Source of the DNA: Alcaligenaceae bacterium
Lineage (GTDB): Bacteria; Pseudomonadota; Gammaproteobacteria; Burkholderiales; Burkholderiaceae_B
Assembly (NCBI GenBank): GCA_013416485.1
Contig: JACCEO010000012.1
Location: forward strand, 1 to 64,000
Direction: 5' to 3'
Length of the DNA stretch: 64,000 nucleotides
A program made the translations under genes and the position numbers. The notes under the pieces are model-generated. The model saw nothing but the letters and a program-made list of their open reading frames with translations. It was not told the origin of the DNA and did not search any database. Shown piece by piece: positions 9,379 through 20,367 of this stretch; position 1 is the first letter of the stretch, and the number at the start of each line of letters is the position of its first letter.

Positions 9379-10149
9379 TTAGTCTGGCGCTGGCAAGCTA
9401 ACCGTGCGTGACACCCTTACTGTACTACCTTCCAGGATGTTTAACGTAACGGTTTGCGGAATAAACCCTTCGGGCAAGCTTAGCAGACCACCGCTGCGTT
9501 GAAACTGCTCAAAGTCCAAAGGGAAACCTGCATCATTGGATGGGCTAGCGGTAAGGTCATCCATTTGAACTGGCTGCAAACCTATTTTAACCGTTTTACC
9601 ATCTTGTAGGCCTTTGGCGGCAAACTGCATTTTCCCTTTGAAAGGCGTACTGCTAGTGCCACTACGCATTAGTAGCGCTCTATATTGTAAATTGGGACCA
9701 GCTTGCTGGATATCAAGAGCCCGAATACTGACTGCCCCAGCAGGTCCAGGCGGAAATAACTGGTTAAAAAAAGCCAATTGATCACGCACTTGACCCAATT
9801 CGGCCTGGGTATCTTGCAGAGTGGTTTCCAGCGCTTTGCGCGTACTGGCCTCGACAGCCACATTTGCTAAGGCCACATCCAACTTCGCTTGAGTCTGAAT
9901 CAGATTGCCTTCACTAAGCAGCAGTTCATGCTGCAATTGCTGGGCTTGGTCAGCGTCATCCGGTGTATTGCTAAGCCACCAGTTAGTACCTGCGACCCCT
10001 GCCGTGCCCCCCAATAACACAGCCAGCAGTACCAGCACCATAACATGCCAATCGCTACGCTTAGCGGATACTACCTGGGCATCGGCGTCTTTTGTGCCAG
10101 CGACACCTGAATCGCCAACGCCTTTAGTGGATGATGTATTTTTCGTCAT
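9379..10149 (-). CDS. Single-pass membrane coiled-coil protein (DUF6776-like)
   Basis: The function is not known. The 256-residue protein has a cytoplasmic N-terminus of about 32 residues, one membrane helix (about 34-58, [19 protein letters not shown]), a predicted coiled coil at about 65-130 ([18 protein letters not shown] and following), and a C-terminal beta-rich domain. That layout is shared by a family often found between erpA and argC in Burkholderiales. The C-terminal part probably lies in the periplasm. I place it in the DUF6776 group from layout and context, not from a search. Confidence 0.75.
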   Translation of the reverse strand: MTKNTSSTKGVGDSGVAGTKDADAQVVSAKRSDWHVMVLVLLAVLLGGTAGVAGTNWWLSNTPDDADQAQQLQHELLLSEGNLIQTQAKLDVALANVAVEASTRKALETTLQDTQAELGQVRDQLAFFNQLFPPGPAGAVSIRALDIQQAGPNLQYRALLMRSGTSSTPFKGKMQFAAKGLQDGKTVKIGLQPVQMDDLTASPSNDAGFPLDFEQFQRSGGLLSLPEGFIPQTVTLNILEGSTVRVSRTVSLPAPD

Positions 10150-10197
10150 GGAGAAACAGACCCCAGTATGGGTATTTGGTTCCGTCCTGACGTTAAA

Positions 10198-11262
10198 TTA
10201 TGGCAGCAAAGCCACGTGCTGCAAGCCTGTAGTTTCCGGTAAACCAAACATAATATTCATGTTTTGTACCGCCTGGCCAGACGCCCCCTTCACTAAGTTG
10301 TCTTGTACTACCAGAACCACCAACTGATCGCCGTTACCTGGCCTGTGCAATGCAATACGCACCATATTTGAGCCACGTACAGAACGAGTTTCCGGCAAGC
10401 TACCTGCAGGCATAACATCGACAAAGGCTTCATTAGCGTAGCGCTGCTCGAACAAGGCCTGGAAGTCGGTATCCATAGCATCAGGCAATATACGCACATA
10501 CAACGTAGAGTACATGCCGCGTATCATGGGTACCAAATGAGGCACAAATGTAAGGCCGATAGGAGCTTTGGTCAGCCACTGCAGTTGTTCGGAAATTTCA
10601 GGATGGTGGCGATGACCGCCTACACCATAGGCCTTGAAGTTATCACTGGCCTCGGAGTGTAAGGTGCTGACTTCAGCCTTGCGGCCAGCCCCCGAAGTGC
10701 CTGACTTGCAGTCGGCAATGATGTGTGTGGTATCCACTAGCTGACGCTCGCTTTGCAGCAAAGGAGCCAACCCCAACAATACCGTGGTTGGGTAGCAGCC
10801 TGGGTTGCCTATAACTTTAGCATTTGCAATTTTTTCGCGGTTTAATTCCACTAAACCATAGACCGAATCAGCCAAGACATCGGGACAGCTATGCGGCATT
10901 TTGTACCACTGCTGAAATACATCAGTGTCTTGCAGGCGAAAATCTGCTGCTAAGTCAATAATGCGTACATTTTTTTCCAACAAGGCTTGGGCTTGACCCA
11001 TAGCTACGCCATGCGGTGTGGCAAAAAACACCACGTCACACTGATCCAGCTGCGCTTTTTCAGGTGTTTGAAAGCATAGATCGACATGACCACGCAAGTT
11101 AGGAAACATTTGAGCTACTGGCACGCCGTCTTCCTGACGTGAAGTAATCGCCTTCAATTCAACGTGAGGATGCTGCGCCAATAGACGCAGTAATTCGACG
11201 CCGGTATAACCCGTGCCACCTACAATGCCAACCTTGATTTTTTGTGCGCCTGCAACTGCCAT
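10198..11262 (-). CDS. argC: N-acetyl-gamma-glutamyl-phosphate reductase
   Basis: Third step of arginine synthesis: NADPH-dependent reduction of N-acetylglutamyl phosphate. The 354-residue protein has the nucleotide-binding start [19 protein letters not shown], the catalytic cysteine in GNPGCYPT, and the conserved [11 protein letters not shown] segment. ATG at 11262 is chosen over an upstream in-frame start at 11286 because AGGA precedes it at good spacing and the N-terminus then fits the family. argJ, another arginine gene, lies at 47.6 kb. argC is separated from rpsI by an intrinsic terminator and so probably has its own promoter in 11263-11353. Confidence 0.97.
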   Translation of the reverse strand: MAVAGAQKIKVGIVGGTGYTGVELLRLLAQHPHVELKAITSRQEDGVPVAQMFPNLRGHVDLCFQTPEKAQLDQCDVVFFATPHGVAMGQAQALLEKNVRIIDLAADFRLQDTDVFQQWYKMPHSCPDVLADSVYGLVELNREKIANAKVIGNPGCYPTTVLLGLAPLLQSERQLVDTTHIIADCKSGTSGAGRKAEVSTLHSEASDNFKAYGVGGHRHHPEISEQLQWLTKAPIGLTFVPHLVPMIRGMYSTLYVRILPDAMDTDFQALFEQRYANEAFVDVMPAGSLPETRSVRGSNMVRIALHRPGNGDQLVVLVVQDNLVKGASGQAVQNMNIMFGLPETTGLQHVALLP

Positions 11263-11353
11263 GTCAATTCCTAAAATAAAGCCCAAGACCTATATTATGC
11301 AATAAGCAGACAGTATTACCAGATCTGAACGTGATGATAGTGTCTGCTCAATG

Positions 11354-11383
11354 CAAAAACCCCAGCCGTAGCCAGGGTTTTTG
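11354..11383 (-). terminator. Intrinsic terminator after rpsI
   Basis: AAAAACCCCAGC (11355-11366) and GCCAGGGTTTTT (11371-11382) form a 12-bp stem, with two G-U pairs in the minus-strand RNA and loop TACG. On the minus strand the stem ends in five T. It separates the rplM-rpsI unit from argC. The plus-strand version also ends in five T, so it may work in both directions. Confidence 0.8.
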
Positions 11384-11419
11384 TGCGCAAGCGAGGCAAG
11401 CCCCGCGTACAACTGGCGA

Positions 11420-11812
11420 TTAACGCTTGCTGAACTGTTTGCGACGACGTGCTTTGTGGAAACCGACTTTTTTACGTTCGACTTCGCGAGCATCACGAGT
11501 CACAAAGCCAGCTTGCTTAAGCGCGGGCTTCAGTGTTTCGTCGTAGTCCATCAGGGCACGAGTAATACCGTGACGCACTGCACCTGCCTGGCCACTTTCA
11601 CCACCGCCACGGACGTTGACTTTGAAGTCAAACGATTCCAAGTGGTTGGTCAGAGCCAATGGCTGGCGCACTATCATGCGGCCTGTTTCACGAGCAAAGT
11701 ATTCATCAACGGGTTTGCCGTTAACGATGATTTGGCCCGTACCTTTTTTCAAGAAAACACGTGCTACCGATGATTTACGGCGGCCGGTTCCATAATTCCA
11801 ATTACCGATCAT
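11420..11812 (-). CDS. rpsI: 30S ribosomal protein S9
   Basis: The 130-residue protein has the typical start [14 protein letters not shown], the [15 protein letters not shown] block, and the C-terminal tail ending [11 protein letters not shown] that reaches the decoding site. It follows rplM by 9 nt, as in almost all bacteria, and the pair ends at the terminator at 11354-11383. Confidence 0.99.
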   Translation of the reverse strand: MIGNWNYGTGRRKSSVARVFLKKGTGQIIVNGKPVDEYFARETGRMIVRQPLALTNHLESFDFKVNVRGGGESGQAGAVRHGITRALMDYDETLKPALKQAGFVTRDAREVERKKVGFHKARRRKQFSKR

Positions 11813-11821
11813 GACCTATCC

Positions 11822-12250
11822 TTAGAAATCGAGAGGTTTGGGCTGTTGAGCAGAGTGTGGGTGCTCGGAGCCAGCGTAAACCTTGAGCTTCCGGGCCATG
11901 GCGTAACCCAGCGGCCCTTTGGGCAGCATGCCTTTGACGGCTTTCTGGATTGCGCGACCAGGAAAACGCTGTTGCATTTTCTCGAAGGTGGTCTCGGTGA
12001 TACCGCCTGGGTAACCGGAGTGACGGTAGTAGCGTTTATCTTGTGCTTTATTACCGGTAACAACGATTTCGGCAGCGTTGATAATGACGATGTAATCGCC
12101 GGTGTCAACGTGGGGCGTGAATTCTGGCTTGTGCTTACCGCGCAAACGACGTGCGACTTCGCTGGCCACACGACCGAGGACTTTGCCCTTGGCGTCAATC
12201 ACGTACCAGTCACGTTTGACTTCATGCGGCTTGGCCACAAATGTCTTCAT
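11822..12250 (-). CDS. rplM: 50S ribosomal protein L13
   Basis: The 142-residue protein has the L13 motifs [42 protein letters not shown] and a proper C-terminus. AGGAA precedes the ATG at good spacing. It is the first gene of the rplM-rpsI unit. Its promoter should lie between 12251 and the terminator at 12388-12423, but I cannot pick a convincing -35/-10 pair. Confidence 0.99.
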   Translation of the reverse strand: MKTFVAKPHEVKRDWYVIDAKGKVLGRVASEVARRLRGKHKPEFTPHVDTGDYIVIINAAEIVVTGNKAQDKRYYRHSGYPGGITETTFEKMQQRFPGRAIQKAVKGMLPKGPLGYAMARKLKVYAGSEHPHSAQQPKPLDF

Positions 12251-12387
12251 GATGGTTCCTAAATATAGAAAAATAATTCAAAGTGCGCGCAAAATAAAGC
12301 CACGCACCCGACCACTACCTAAACAATGCGCCTAAGCGTTGTAGTTCGCCCGTGCACAAAATAAAGGAAAAGCCAGTTATTCTAACA

Positions 12388-12423
12388 CAAAAGGCCGTAG
12401 CCCCGATAGGTGCTACGGCCTTT
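12388..12423 (-). terminator. Intrinsic terminator after the TRAP binding-protein gene
   Basis: AAAGGCCGTAGC (12390-12401) and GCTACGGCCTTT (12412-12423) form a perfect 12-bp stem with a 10-nt loop. On the minus strand it is followed by TTGTGTT. It lies 41 bp after the stop of the TRAP binding-protein gene and isolates rplM from it. Confidence 0.85.
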
Positions 12424-12464
12424 GATCTGAAATGCTGCCATTTACAACAACAGCACGGACCCAA

Positions 12465-13568
12465 TTACGATTTTTTCTGGTTAGCTAAAGCTATGCCTAA
12501 GTAGTTATCGTAGGAGCCTTCAGCGACGCGGAACCACGGCACGATGTTGTCACGGAAATCCATGTAGTTGTCGTGAATTTTCTTGAACATGGGGTCTTTT
12601 GCACAGAATTCTGCGAACAGTTCGTTAGATGCTGCGAAAGAAGCATCCATGACGTCGCGTGGGAACGCCTTCAGTATTCCACCATTAGCAATAATACGGC
12701 GCAACGCAGCCGGGTTATTTGCATCGTAGCTGTTAATGAGGACAGGACCTGCAGCGCGAGTTGCTACATCGATAAGGTTTTGATAGTTCTTGGGCAGCTC
12801 GTTGTAGGCGGTGTCATTGACATACAAGGAAACTTGCGCGGAACCTTCCCACCAACCGGGGTAGTAGTAGTATTTGGCGACCTTTTGGAAACCCAGTTTT
12901 TCGTCATCGACTGGACCCACGAATTCAACTGCGTCCAAAGTACCTTTTTCCAGTGATGGGTAGATATCACCCGCTGGAATTTGCTGAGGAATAACCCCCA
13001 TGCGGGCCAGAACTTCGCCAGCAAAGCCAGCTGTGCGCATTTTCAACCCTTTCAGGTCTTCAACGGATTTGATTTCTTTGCGGTACCAGCCACCCATTTG
13101 TGTACCGGTATTGCCCAATGGGAAGTTAATGATGTTGCGTGGAGCGAACAGCTCACGCATCAACTTCATTCCATCACCTTCGCGCATCCAGGCGTCCATT
13201 TGGCGAGCATTCAGACCGAAAGGAACGGCAGTATCAAAACAGAAGCTAGGGTCTTTGCCGTAGTAGTAGTACGAAGCCGTTTGGCCACATTCTACAGTAC
13301 GGTTACCCACGGCATCCATGACGCCAAAACCAGGAACGATTTCACCGGCAGGGTACAAGCGGATAGAAAAGTTGCCATCGGTGATTTCTTCGACCATTTT
13401 GCAGAAGGCTTGGCCTGTAGCAAATAACGGTGGTGTGGAAGGCCCAAAAGAGGAAGTCATCTTCCAGCTTATTTTAGGGTTGGTTTCAGCAAATACTGGA
13501 GCAGCAACGGCGGCAGCACCGGCTACGGCCCCTAAGCCTGCTTTTTTTAGAAATGAACGACGTTGCAT
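12465..13568 (-). CDS. TRAP transporter substrate-binding protein (DctP/TakP-like)
   Basis: A periplasmic solute receptor of 367 residues for a tripartite ATP-independent uptake system. The N-terminus MQRRSFLKKAGLG with an alanine-rich core is a twin-arginine (Tat) signal. The mature part shows the family features KISWKMTSSFGPSTP, LYPAGEIVPGFGVMDAV, DLKGLKMRTAG and EFVGPVDDEKLGF, and resembles receptors for 2-oxoacids such as TakP; the ligand is inferred only from that resemblance. ATG at 13568 is used because GGAGAG precedes it and the Tat motif then sits at the start. No DctQ or DctM permease gene is adjacent: terminators and other genes flank it, so it is an orphan receptor in this window. 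Confidence 0.92.
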   Translation of the reverse strand: MQRRSFLKKAGLGAVAGAAAVAAPVFAETNPKISWKMTSSFGPSTPPLFATGQAFCKMVEEITDGNFSIRLYPAGEIVPGFGVMDAVGNRTVECGQTASYYYYGKDPSFCFDTAVPFGLNARQMDAWMREGDGMKLMRELFAPRNIINFPLGNTGTQMGGWYRKEIKSVEDLKGLKMRTAGFAGEVLARMGVIPQQIPAGDIYPSLEKGTLDAVEFVGPVDDEKLGFQKVAKYYYYPGWWEGSAQVSLYVNDTAYNELPKNYQNLIDVATRAAGPVLINSYDANNPAALRRIIANGGILKAFPRDVMDASFAASNELFAEFCAKDPMFKKIHDNYMDFRDNIVPWFRVAEGSYDNYLGIALANQKKS

Positions 13569-13689
13569 GTATGTGCTCTCCTGCATTGGAATTATATGTA
13601 TGGGCAAATCCGCCAGCGATTATGATACACCCTGGCGCCTGTTTTGTAACACGGGATATTCCCTGAGTTTGCCTCAGAAACCACCCAAT

Positions 13690-15057
13690 TTATTGCCCTG
13701 CTATCGCCATTTGCTCTATCAGTATGGAACCCGTGGTTTTCGAACCTCGAGTCAGGGTATCGGAACCCACAGCTACGATATTGTGCAACATATCCATCAG
13801 GTTACCTGCAATCGTAATTTCCTCGACGGCATGACTGATTTGGCCATTTTCTACCCAATAACCAAAAGCACCACGTGAGTAGTCGCCTGTAACGTAGTTA
13901 ACGCCCTGACCTATAAGTTCTGTCACCAACAAGCCTGTGCCCATTTTCTTTAGCATGGCAGGCAAGTCATCTGCGGCCTGTGTAAGGCGCGAAGTCAGCT
14001 GCAGATTATGTGAACCGCCAGCATTACCGGTGGATTGCATATTCAACTTGCGCGCGGTGTAGGTAGATAAAAAGTAGCCATTCAATTCACCAGCAGTTAC
14101 CACTTGACGCGCCTGCGTACGCACGCCTTCGCTATCAAAAGCAGAACTGCCCATGCCTCCCAACACATAGGGGTCTTCTAAGACATCGATGTGGTTTGCC
14201 ATGACAGGCTTGCCCAAAGAGTCCAGCAGAAAACTGGCTTTACGGTACAAGGCACCGCCGCTGGTGGCCTGCACTAAAGCACCTAGCAAACCCAAGGCCA
14301 GTGGCGCTTCGAACAGTACGGGGAACTTACCGGTTTTAATACGTCGGGCCGATAAACGAGCTAGAGTGCGTTCGGCCGCATAACGACCAACCACTTCAGG
14401 ATCGGCCAGATCAGCAGCAGCGCGGGCAGCGGTATACCAGTAGTCACGTTGCATGCGTGCGCCTTTCCCTGCAATAGGTGCTACCGACAAACTATGGCGT
14501 GAATAGGGGTAGCCGCCAATAAAACCACGGCTATTACCCAATACAAAGTGCCCTTCGTAGGTATCTACCGAGGCACCATCGGTATTGGTAATCAGCGGAC
14601 TTAGGTCGCGAGCGGCCTTTTCTGCCCGTATGGCCAGATCAGATGCGCTTTGGGCAGAAATATCCCAGGGGTGATGCAATTGAAGGTCTTGTATCTGTGT
14701 GGCAAACTGATCGGCCTCGGGCAAGCCTGCCGCCGGGTCTTCTGCGGTGTAACGAGCAATATGCCAGGCAGCTGCCACAGTTTCACGCAGCGCTTTAGAG
14801 GAGAAATCCGAAGTAGATGCTGAACCACGGCGCTGGCCTGCATACACGGTGACATCCAATGAACGGTCACGGGTCTGCTCGACAGTTTCTATGTCTTGAT
14901 TTCGTACCGACACGGATAGGCCGCAACTTTCTGAGACCTCAGCTGCAGCATCTGATGCCCCTAGTGATTTGGCGTGTTCTAACGCCTGCTGCACCAGTTC
15001 CCGGAACTGGGCTTGGTTTTCAGAGATAGGTAAAAAATGTGTAGGTTGTTCGCTCAT
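13690..15057 (-). CDS. pmbA: Metalloprotease-related protein PmbA (TldE)
   Basis: Partner subunit of the TldD/TldE complex, which degrades unfolded or modified peptides and matures some peptide antibiotics. The 455-residue protein has the TldE hallmarks: [20 protein letters not shown] near the N-terminus, the [16 protein letters not shown] block, and [14 protein letters not shown] near the C-terminus. PmbA subunits lack the zinc-binding HExxxH found in TldD, and none is seen here. It is divergent from darP, with 73 bp between the two starts. Confidence 0.96.
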   Translation of the reverse strand: MSEQPTHFLPISENQAQFRELVQQALEHAKSLGASDAAAEVSESCGLSVSVRNQDIETVEQTRDRSLDVTVYAGQRRGSASTSDFSSKALRETVAAAWHIARYTAEDPAAGLPEADQFATQIQDLQLHHPWDISAQSASDLAIRAEKAARDLSPLITNTDGASVDTYEGHFVLGNSRGFIGGYPYSRHSLSVAPIAGKGARMQRDYWYTAARAAADLADPEVVGRYAAERTLARLSARRIKTGKFPVLFEAPLALGLLGALVQATSGGALYRKASFLLDSLGKPVMANHIDVLEDPYVLGGMGSSAFDSEGVRTQARQVVTAGELNGYFLSTYTARKLNMQSTGNAGGSHNLQLTSRLTQAADDLPAMLKKMGTGLLVTELIGQGVNYVTGDYSRGAFGYWVENGQISHAVEEITIAGNLMDMLHNIVAVGSDTLTRGSKTTGSILIEQMAIAGQ

Positions 15058-15130
15058 CGATGCTCTTTCAGGAAAGGTATGGCCATTAGGCGGTTATCAT
15101 ACTCAACTCGAGGAAATAATATTGACTTTT

Positions 15131-15673
15131 ATGCCAGCCACTCCTGAAGACTACGACGATTACGATTACGACCGACCCAGTAAGTCCCAAATCAAGCGCG
15201 ATATGCTGGACTTACTAGAGCTAGGAAAAAAGCTAATCGACTTGTCCACTGACCAGCTTAAGAAGCTACCAATAGACGAGGCACTGCACGATGCCATACG
15301 CCTGGCCCAGCGCACTACAGCGCGCGAGGCACGGCGCCGCCAAATTCACTATGTGGGTAAGCTGATGCGCTTGGCCGATGCCGATGCCATACGCACCCAA
15401 TTGGATATTTGGGAAAATGGCTCACGTGAACAAACCCAGTCCATGCACCGCCTGGAAGCGTTACGCGACTTACTGCTAAAAGACGACGAAGCACTGACTG
15501 GCCTGCTACAAGCCTACCCAGGTACAGACATCCAGTATTTACGCACCCTGATACGCGAAGGCCGCAAAGAAGCAGCCAATAACGCGGCTCTGAAACCCGG
15601 ACAAGAACCTATCCGCAAACATTACCGAGCTTTATTTCAGGCCCTGAAACTTTTAAATAACTCCACGGAATAA
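15131..15673 (+). CDS. darP: Ribosome-associated protein DarP (YjgA)
   Basis: A 180-residue highly charged helical protein of the YjgA/DarP family, which helps late assembly of the 50S subunit. The start region is acidic ([16 protein letters not shown]), followed by [12 protein letters not shown] and a helical body with many arginines. ATG at 15131 lies 15 nt after AGGAA, which is far. A TTG at 15122 (three codons earlier) would have better spacing, so the true start may be that TTG. It is divergent from pmbA, a pairing also seen in E. coli and many proteobacteria, and is followed 5 nt later by an esterase gene. Confidence 0.93.
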   Translation: MPATPEDYDDYDYDRPSKSQIKRDMLDLLELGKKLIDLSTDQLKKLPIDEALHDAIRLAQRTTAREARRRQIHYVGKLMRLADADAIRTQLDIWENGSREQTQSMHRLEALRDLLLKDDEALTGLLQAYPGTDIQYLRTLIREGRKEAANNAALKPGQEPIRKHYRALFQALKLLNNSTE

Positions 15674-15678
15674 TAGGC

Positions 15679-16353
15679 ATGACAACTACCAGTTTGCTGG
15701 AATGCATAGAAATAGAAACTGGCGCTAACCCCACACGCGCCGTTATTTGGCTTCATGGCCTGGGCGCTGACGGCAATGATTTCGCACCTTTAGTACCTGA
15801 GCTGGCCTTAGATGGCTTGCCCCCTATACGTTTTGTGTTTCCGCATGCCCAAGTACGTCCTGTCACGATTAACAACGGCATGGCCATGCGTGCCTGGTAC
15901 GATATTTTTACCGTAGATTTGGTGCGCCAAGAAGATGAAGCTGGTCTACGCGAATCACAAGCCCAGATTGAAGCCCTGATACAACGTGAAAATCAGCGCG
16001 GCATCAACACAGAAAATATAGTGCTGGCCGGTTTTTCCCAGGGCAGCGCTATGGCATTGCAAACTGGCATACGCCTGGATCAGAAACTGGCTGGCGTTAT
16101 CGGCTTATCGGGTTACTTACCCCTAGCCAGCACTGCAGATGCTGAACGCCATACGGCAAACAACAGCACCCCCATCTTGCTAGCACACGGCACAATGGAT
16201 CCAGTGGTCAGCCTAGAGCGCGGCCAAGCCACCCATAGAAAGCTGGTGGATATGGGCTATTCAGTAAGCTGGAAAACTTACCCCATGCCACATTCCGTTT
16301 GTCTGGAAGAGGTAGCTGACATTGCCAGCTTCCTGCGTCAGGTATTGGCTTAA
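15679..16353 (+). CDS. Alpha/beta-hydrolase carboxylesterase (phospholipase/carboxylesterase family)
   Basis: The 224-residue enzyme belongs to the EstB/acyl-protein-thioesterase-like family. The probable catalytic triad is S120 in GFSQGS, D174 in GTMDPVV and H205 in PMPHSV. The oxyanion-hole segment WLHGLGADGND is also clear. There is no signal peptide, so it is cytoplasmic. Substrates of this family are short acyl esters, and the natural one is unknown. It follows darP by 5 nt, so the two are one operon. It converges on the Pat-like gene with a 7-bp gap. Confidence 0.93.
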   Translation: MTTTSLLECIEIETGANPTRAVIWLHGLGADGNDFAPLVPELALDGLPPIRFVFPHAQVRPVTINNGMAMRAWYDIFTVDLVRQEDEAGLRESQAQIEALIQRENQRGINTENIVLAGFSQGSAMALQTGIRLDQKLAGVIGLSGYLPLASTADAERHTANNSTPILLAHGTMDPVVSLERGQATHRKLVDMGYSVSWKTYPMPHSVCLEEVADIASFLRQVLA

Positions 16354-16360
16354 GGTCTAG

Positions 16361-18853
16361 TTACGACAGGCGCGTCTCGCCCAGATCCAGCCAGACGCGC
16401 CGCATCGTAGGGTCTTCAGCATCTTGGTCATTCTGAAAGCCTAGATGAGTCATAAGCGCCAGCATAGGACGGTTACTGGACAACACCACACCGTCAATAT
16501 AAGTTAGCCCCTGCTCCTGTGCAGCATTGATCAAGCCCCCCATTAACTGAGCCCCCAGCCCACGCCTATGCCAAGCATCCCCTATGGCCAGTGCATATTC
16601 CGCTCCCCTGCCATCAGGATTACGCAAGTAATGAGCAAAGCCCACGATGTGTTCACGTAAATGCCCCCTATGCTCAGGGTTGGGCAGTTGCACTGTGGCA
16701 ACCAAAGCCAGCTCGCGGTCATAATCGATACGGGTGTATCTGGCCAGCATACGCGGTGTTAATTCGCGCAACATGGACACAAACCGCATGTAACGTGATT
16801 CGTCAGACAATCCACGTACAAACTCTTGTAAGGCCTGAGCATCTTCAGGACGTATAGGGCGCATCAACCAAGCACCACCATCTTTGAAGCTGCGCTCTTC
16901 AGTCAAACGGCGCGGATAAGGATGTATGGCCAAATGGCCATAACCTGCATTTTCCGGCAAGACCAGCACCGTTTTAGGGCTAACAGCAATACGTATTGCT
17001 CCGGCATTTAATAAGGGTTCCGCGGCAAATAAAGGGTCTATGGCCAAGGATTCCAATTCGGGCAGCTCGCAGATCATGTCAGAAATGCGCTCTAGGGTCT
17101 CGCGCAAGAGCTCGAAAGCTGCGGGTGTCATTTGGTGCGATAGTGCATTGCGCCACAAGCTGCTGCGCTGCACGAGTTGGCGCGCCAGATAGTTGTTTAA
17201 AGGTGGCAGTTCGACCGCCCGATACGAGCCGGAAATCAGGGCATCCTGCCCACCTGAGCCAAATACGATAAAGGGGCCAAAGCGATTATCACGTCTGACT
17301 CGTATTGCCATAGGCAGGCTGTCGTCATCGTGATGTTTGCCTTCAGCCAGTTCTTCTTTGTAGTGTATAGGCACATAAAAACACGCCAACAAACGCTCGC
17401 ACTCGTCTTCGTTCAAGCTATGGCGACGCTGAATTTGTACCGTTCGTAGTAGTGCACGGGCTTCATCCAGACGCGGCGGCTTGCTAAGTGGTTCTGGCGG
17501 CAGCATTTGCAAAGACAGCGTCTGGTTGTAATGGTAAGAAGCCAGTATGCCAAAGGCATTGGCGGCCGACTCAGGGGTACGAAATGCTGGCGTACCCACA
17601 TGATCCAGTACGTGGCGCAAAGGCCGCATACTGGCATCACCAATAAAACACGTAATTATGGGTTTTCGGGCATCAGGGGCAATTTCCGCCAACTGATGAG
17701 CCACCCCTTTAAGATCAGAAAAGGGATCTGGCGCCAGCAATACCAACACCCCATCAACACCGGCATCATTAACCAAAATATCCATGACATTTTTTGCACG
17801 GTCTGCTGCCAAAGGGGCATAACTGATGACGGGGTTAGCTGTAACTGCACCTGGTTCCAATGCGCTTTTCAGTGCGGTAATAGTGGCCGAGGATAGCTCT
17901 GCTGAAAATACAGCGGAACTAGGTCCCATGACGTCCAACGCCAACTGCGCCGCGCCATCACCATTGGAAAACAAGGCTATCCGACGGCCTTTAGGGTGGC
18001 GGGTATACACCAGGACTTTCAGTGCAGAAAACAATTGCACAAAATATCGTATGCGCACCGCACCTGCACGCCGGACCAAAGCATTGAAGACGGCGTCTTC
18101 GGCCATTGCGGCATCGCCCGCATCAGATATGGCATCTGATGCACCCGCACCTATTTTTAAGACCACTACGGGCTTAACACTGGCAGCTGCGCGCAATGCA
18201 CTACTAAAACTACGTGATGAAGAAGTGTCTTCCAGATACAACGCGATGCTATCGGTACGCGGGTCCATCGCCAAGTAATCAAGGATGTCAGCCACATCCA
18301 GGACAGCTTCATCGCCCAGAGACACCACTGCAGAGAACCCCAGATTGATGTCAGCCGCCCAATCCAGTACCGCTGCCGTTATTGTGCGCGATTGCGTGAC
18401 CAAAGCCACACGCCCTATCTGTGCTTCTTGTTGATTCAGACTAAGGTTCAGTTGCAAATGCGGTCTTTGGATCCCGAAGGAACGCGGCCCCAGCACCATG
18501 CAGTCATTCATAGCACCCCACGCCCTAGCATAGGCAAGGTCTTCCAAAGGTTCGGGAGCCGGTATATGACCGGGCAATAGCAACACCACCCGTGGTTTGC
18601 AATGGCGCAAGGCCGACAAAGCATCTGGCAGACGCCCGTGCGATACACAGATCACTGCTTGGTCCACCCGTTCGCCAGGAGCAACTCCAGCGAATTCGTG
18701 CGGCAGCACAATGGCCTGGTCATTCAGCACATCGATCTGAGTGATGTGTTTTTCCAGCGTGGGTGGCACTACCTGTGTGACAGACAGCGTGCGCTCGGAC
18801 ACCACTACCAAGGTACGTGGTTCGAACAAAGAAAACAGACTATGACGCGGCAT
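16361..18853 (-). CDS. Pat-like protein: ADP-forming acyl-CoA synthetase domains fused to a GNAT acetyltransferase
   Basis: The 830-residue protein has the layout of protein lysine acetyltransferases of the Pat/YfiQ type. It has an N-terminal CoA-binding region and succinyl-CoA-ligase-like domains (about 1-450; for example NLGFSAVVSLGDEAVLDVAD), an ATP-grasp-like segment (about 470-650), and a C-terminal GNAT domain (about 660-815). The GNAT acetyl-CoA loop is WHRRGLGAQLMGG. In Salmonella Pat the synthetase part is a regulatory sensor of acetyl-CoA. By analogy this protein could acetylate and silence acyl-CoA synthetases; the target is not visible here. The neighbours do not suggest a shared pathway. 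Confidence 0.9.
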   Translation of the reverse strand: MPRHSLFSLFEPRTLVVVSERTLSVTQVVPPTLEKHITQIDVLNDQAIVLPHEFAGVAPGERVDQAVICVSHGRLPDALSALRHCKPRVVLLLPGHIPAPEPLEDLAYARAWGAMNDCMVLGPRSFGIQRPHLQLNLSLNQQEAQIGRVALVTQSRTITAAVLDWAADINLGFSAVVSLGDEAVLDVADILDYLAMDPRTDSIALYLEDTSSSRSFSSALRAAASVKPVVVLKIGAGASDAISDAGDAAMAEDAVFNALVRRAGAVRIRYFVQLFSALKVLVYTRHPKGRRIALFSNGDGAAQLALDVMGPSSAVFSAELSSATITALKSALEPGAVTANPVISYAPLAADRAKNVMDILVNDAGVDGVLVLLAPDPFSDLKGVAHQLAEIAPDARKPIITCFIGDASMRPLRHVLDHVGTPAFRTPESAANAFGILASYHYNQTLSLQMLPPEPLSKPPRLDEARALLRTVQIQRRHSLNEDECERLLACFYVPIHYKEELAEGKHHDDDSLPMAIRVRRDNRFGPFIVFGSGGQDALISGSYRAVELPPLNNYLARQLVQRSSLWRNALSHQMTPAAFELLRETLERISDMICELPELESLAIDPLFAAEPLLNAGAIRIAVSPKTVLVLPENAGYGHLAIHPYPRRLTEERSFKDGGAWLMRPIRPEDAQALQEFVRGLSDESRYMRFVSMLRELTPRMLARYTRIDYDRELALVATVQLPNPEHRGHLREHIVGFAHYLRNPDGRGAEYALAIGDAWHRRGLGAQLMGGLINAAQEQGLTYIDGVVLSSNRPMLALMTHLGFQNDQDAEDPTMRRVWLDLGETRLS

Positions 18854-18960
18854 ACGGTATCTTTTCAGTCATGAATTGACGGGTGCTCTAAAATAGCAGC
18901 AATCTTTCATTTTATATATTGACCAGCATGCTTACGTGCATGCAAAAGCCATTGCCTATT

Positions 18961-20367
18961 ATGACTAAGTCTTCTACTGCTGTCCGCACTCGTTTCGCCC
19001 CTTCGCCTACGGGTTACCTACATTTGGGTGGTGCCCGCACTGCTCTGTTCTCATGGGCATACGCCCGCCATCATCAGGGCGTATTCATACTACGCATTGA
19101 AGACACCGACTTGGAGCGCTCTACCCCCGAGGCCGTACAAGCCATATTAGACGGGATGGCATGGCTGAACATGACGCCCGACGAAGGCCCGTTCTACCAA
19201 ATGCAGCGCATGGACCGCTACCGCGAAGTCGTCGCACAAATGCTGGAACAAGGCACTGCGTATTACTGCTACAGCAGCCGTGAAGAAATTGAAGCCATGC
19301 GTGAAAAAGCACGTACCTTAGGGTTAAAGCCACGTTACGACGGGACCTGGCGCCCTGAGCCCGGGAAAACCTTGCCTGCGATTCCCGCTGACCGCCAACC
19401 TGTGGTGCGCTTTCGCAATCCTATCGATGGCGTGACCACTTGGAACGATATGGTCAAAGGCCCTATCAGCTTCGACAATACCGAACTGGACGATTTAATC
19501 ATTGCGCGCCCCGACGGTACACCCACCTATAACTTCTGTGTGGTCATTGACGACTGGGATATGAAAATCACCCACGTATTGCGCGGTGATGACCACGTCA
19601 ATAACACGCCACGTCAAATTAATATTTTGCGTGCTTTAGGTGCAGATCTTCCTGAGTACGGCCACCTGCCTATGATCCTGGGCCCTGATGGCGAAAAACT
19701 ATCTAAGCGTCATGGTGCTGTTAGCGTCATTGACTACGATACTCAGGGCTACCTGCCTGAAGCCATGATCAATTATTTGGCACGTCTGGGCTGGAGCCAC
19801 GGCAACGATGAGCTATTTACCCGTGAGCAATTGGTCGAGTGGTTTGACACTCGTAACTTAAGCAAATCGGCCGCTCAGTGGGACCCTAAAAAGCTTAACT
19901 GGGTTAATGCACATTACATAAAAAGCATGGACAATTCTGACCTAGCTAGTCGTGTCGCACCACGTATATTGGCACAAGGCGGCAACCCACAGGCTGCTGA
20001 CCTAGCAGCCATTATGGGTCTGCTTAAAGACCGCGCTGAAACTTTGAATCAACTGGCAGACGGTGCCATGTTGTTCTGTGCACCCTGGGCTCCTGCCGAC
20101 AGCGACTTGCTTGCCGAACACATGGATGAACAAGCCGTAACCCTACTGGCTGATTTTGCCACACAGGCGGCCGAATTAGCCGACTGGAACACTGATGCGT
20201 TGGACGGCGTCATTAAGTCGGTACTGGCCAAGCACACAGTAAAAATGCCTAAGTTGGCCATCCCCTTGCGCTTAGCTGTAACTGGCCAAAAGCAAACGCC
20301 GGCCATAGCAACCGTACTGGCCATACTAGGCCGCGATCTAGTGCTACAGCGCTTGCAAGCCGCTTAA
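18961..20367 (+). CDS. gltX: Glutamyl-tRNA synthetase
   Basis: A class I synthetase that charges tRNA-Glu and also supplies glutamyl-tRNA for haem synthesis, which links it to hemL. The 468-residue protein has the HIGH-type motif in [18 protein letters not shown] and the KMSKS loop in EKLSKRHG. An earlier in-frame start at 18919 would add 14 residues not usual for the family, so ATG at 18961 is used, although no strong ribosome site is visible. Its last 4 bases overlap the end of the convergent lipoprotein gene. Confidence 0.97.
   Translation: MTKSSTAVRTRFAPSPTGYLHLGGARTALFSWAYARHHQGVFILRIEDTDLERSTPEAVQAILDGMAWLNMTPDEGPFYQMQRMDRYREVVAQMLEQGTAYYCYSSREEIEAMREKARTLGLKPRYDGTWRPEPGKTLPAIPADRQPVVRFRNPIDGVTTWNDMVKGPISFDNTELDDLIIARPDGTPTYNFCVVIDDWDMKITHVLRGDDHVNNTPRQINILRALGADLPEYGHLPMILGPDGEKLSKRHGAVSVIDYDTQGYLPEAMINYLARLGWSHGNDELFTREQLVEWFDTRNLSKSAAQWDPKKLNWVNAHYIKSMDNSDLASRVAPRILAQGGNPQAADLAAIMGLLKDRAETLNQLADGAMLFCAPWAPADSDLLAEHMDEQAVTLLADFATQAAELADWNTDALDGVIKSVLAKHTVKMPKLAIPLRLAVTGQKQTPAIATVLAILGRDLVLQRLQAA

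Noticed and set aside
12981-13427. Open frame of 148 codons on the plus strand opposite the TRAP receptor gene
   Set aside because: Antisense shadow of a conserved gene.
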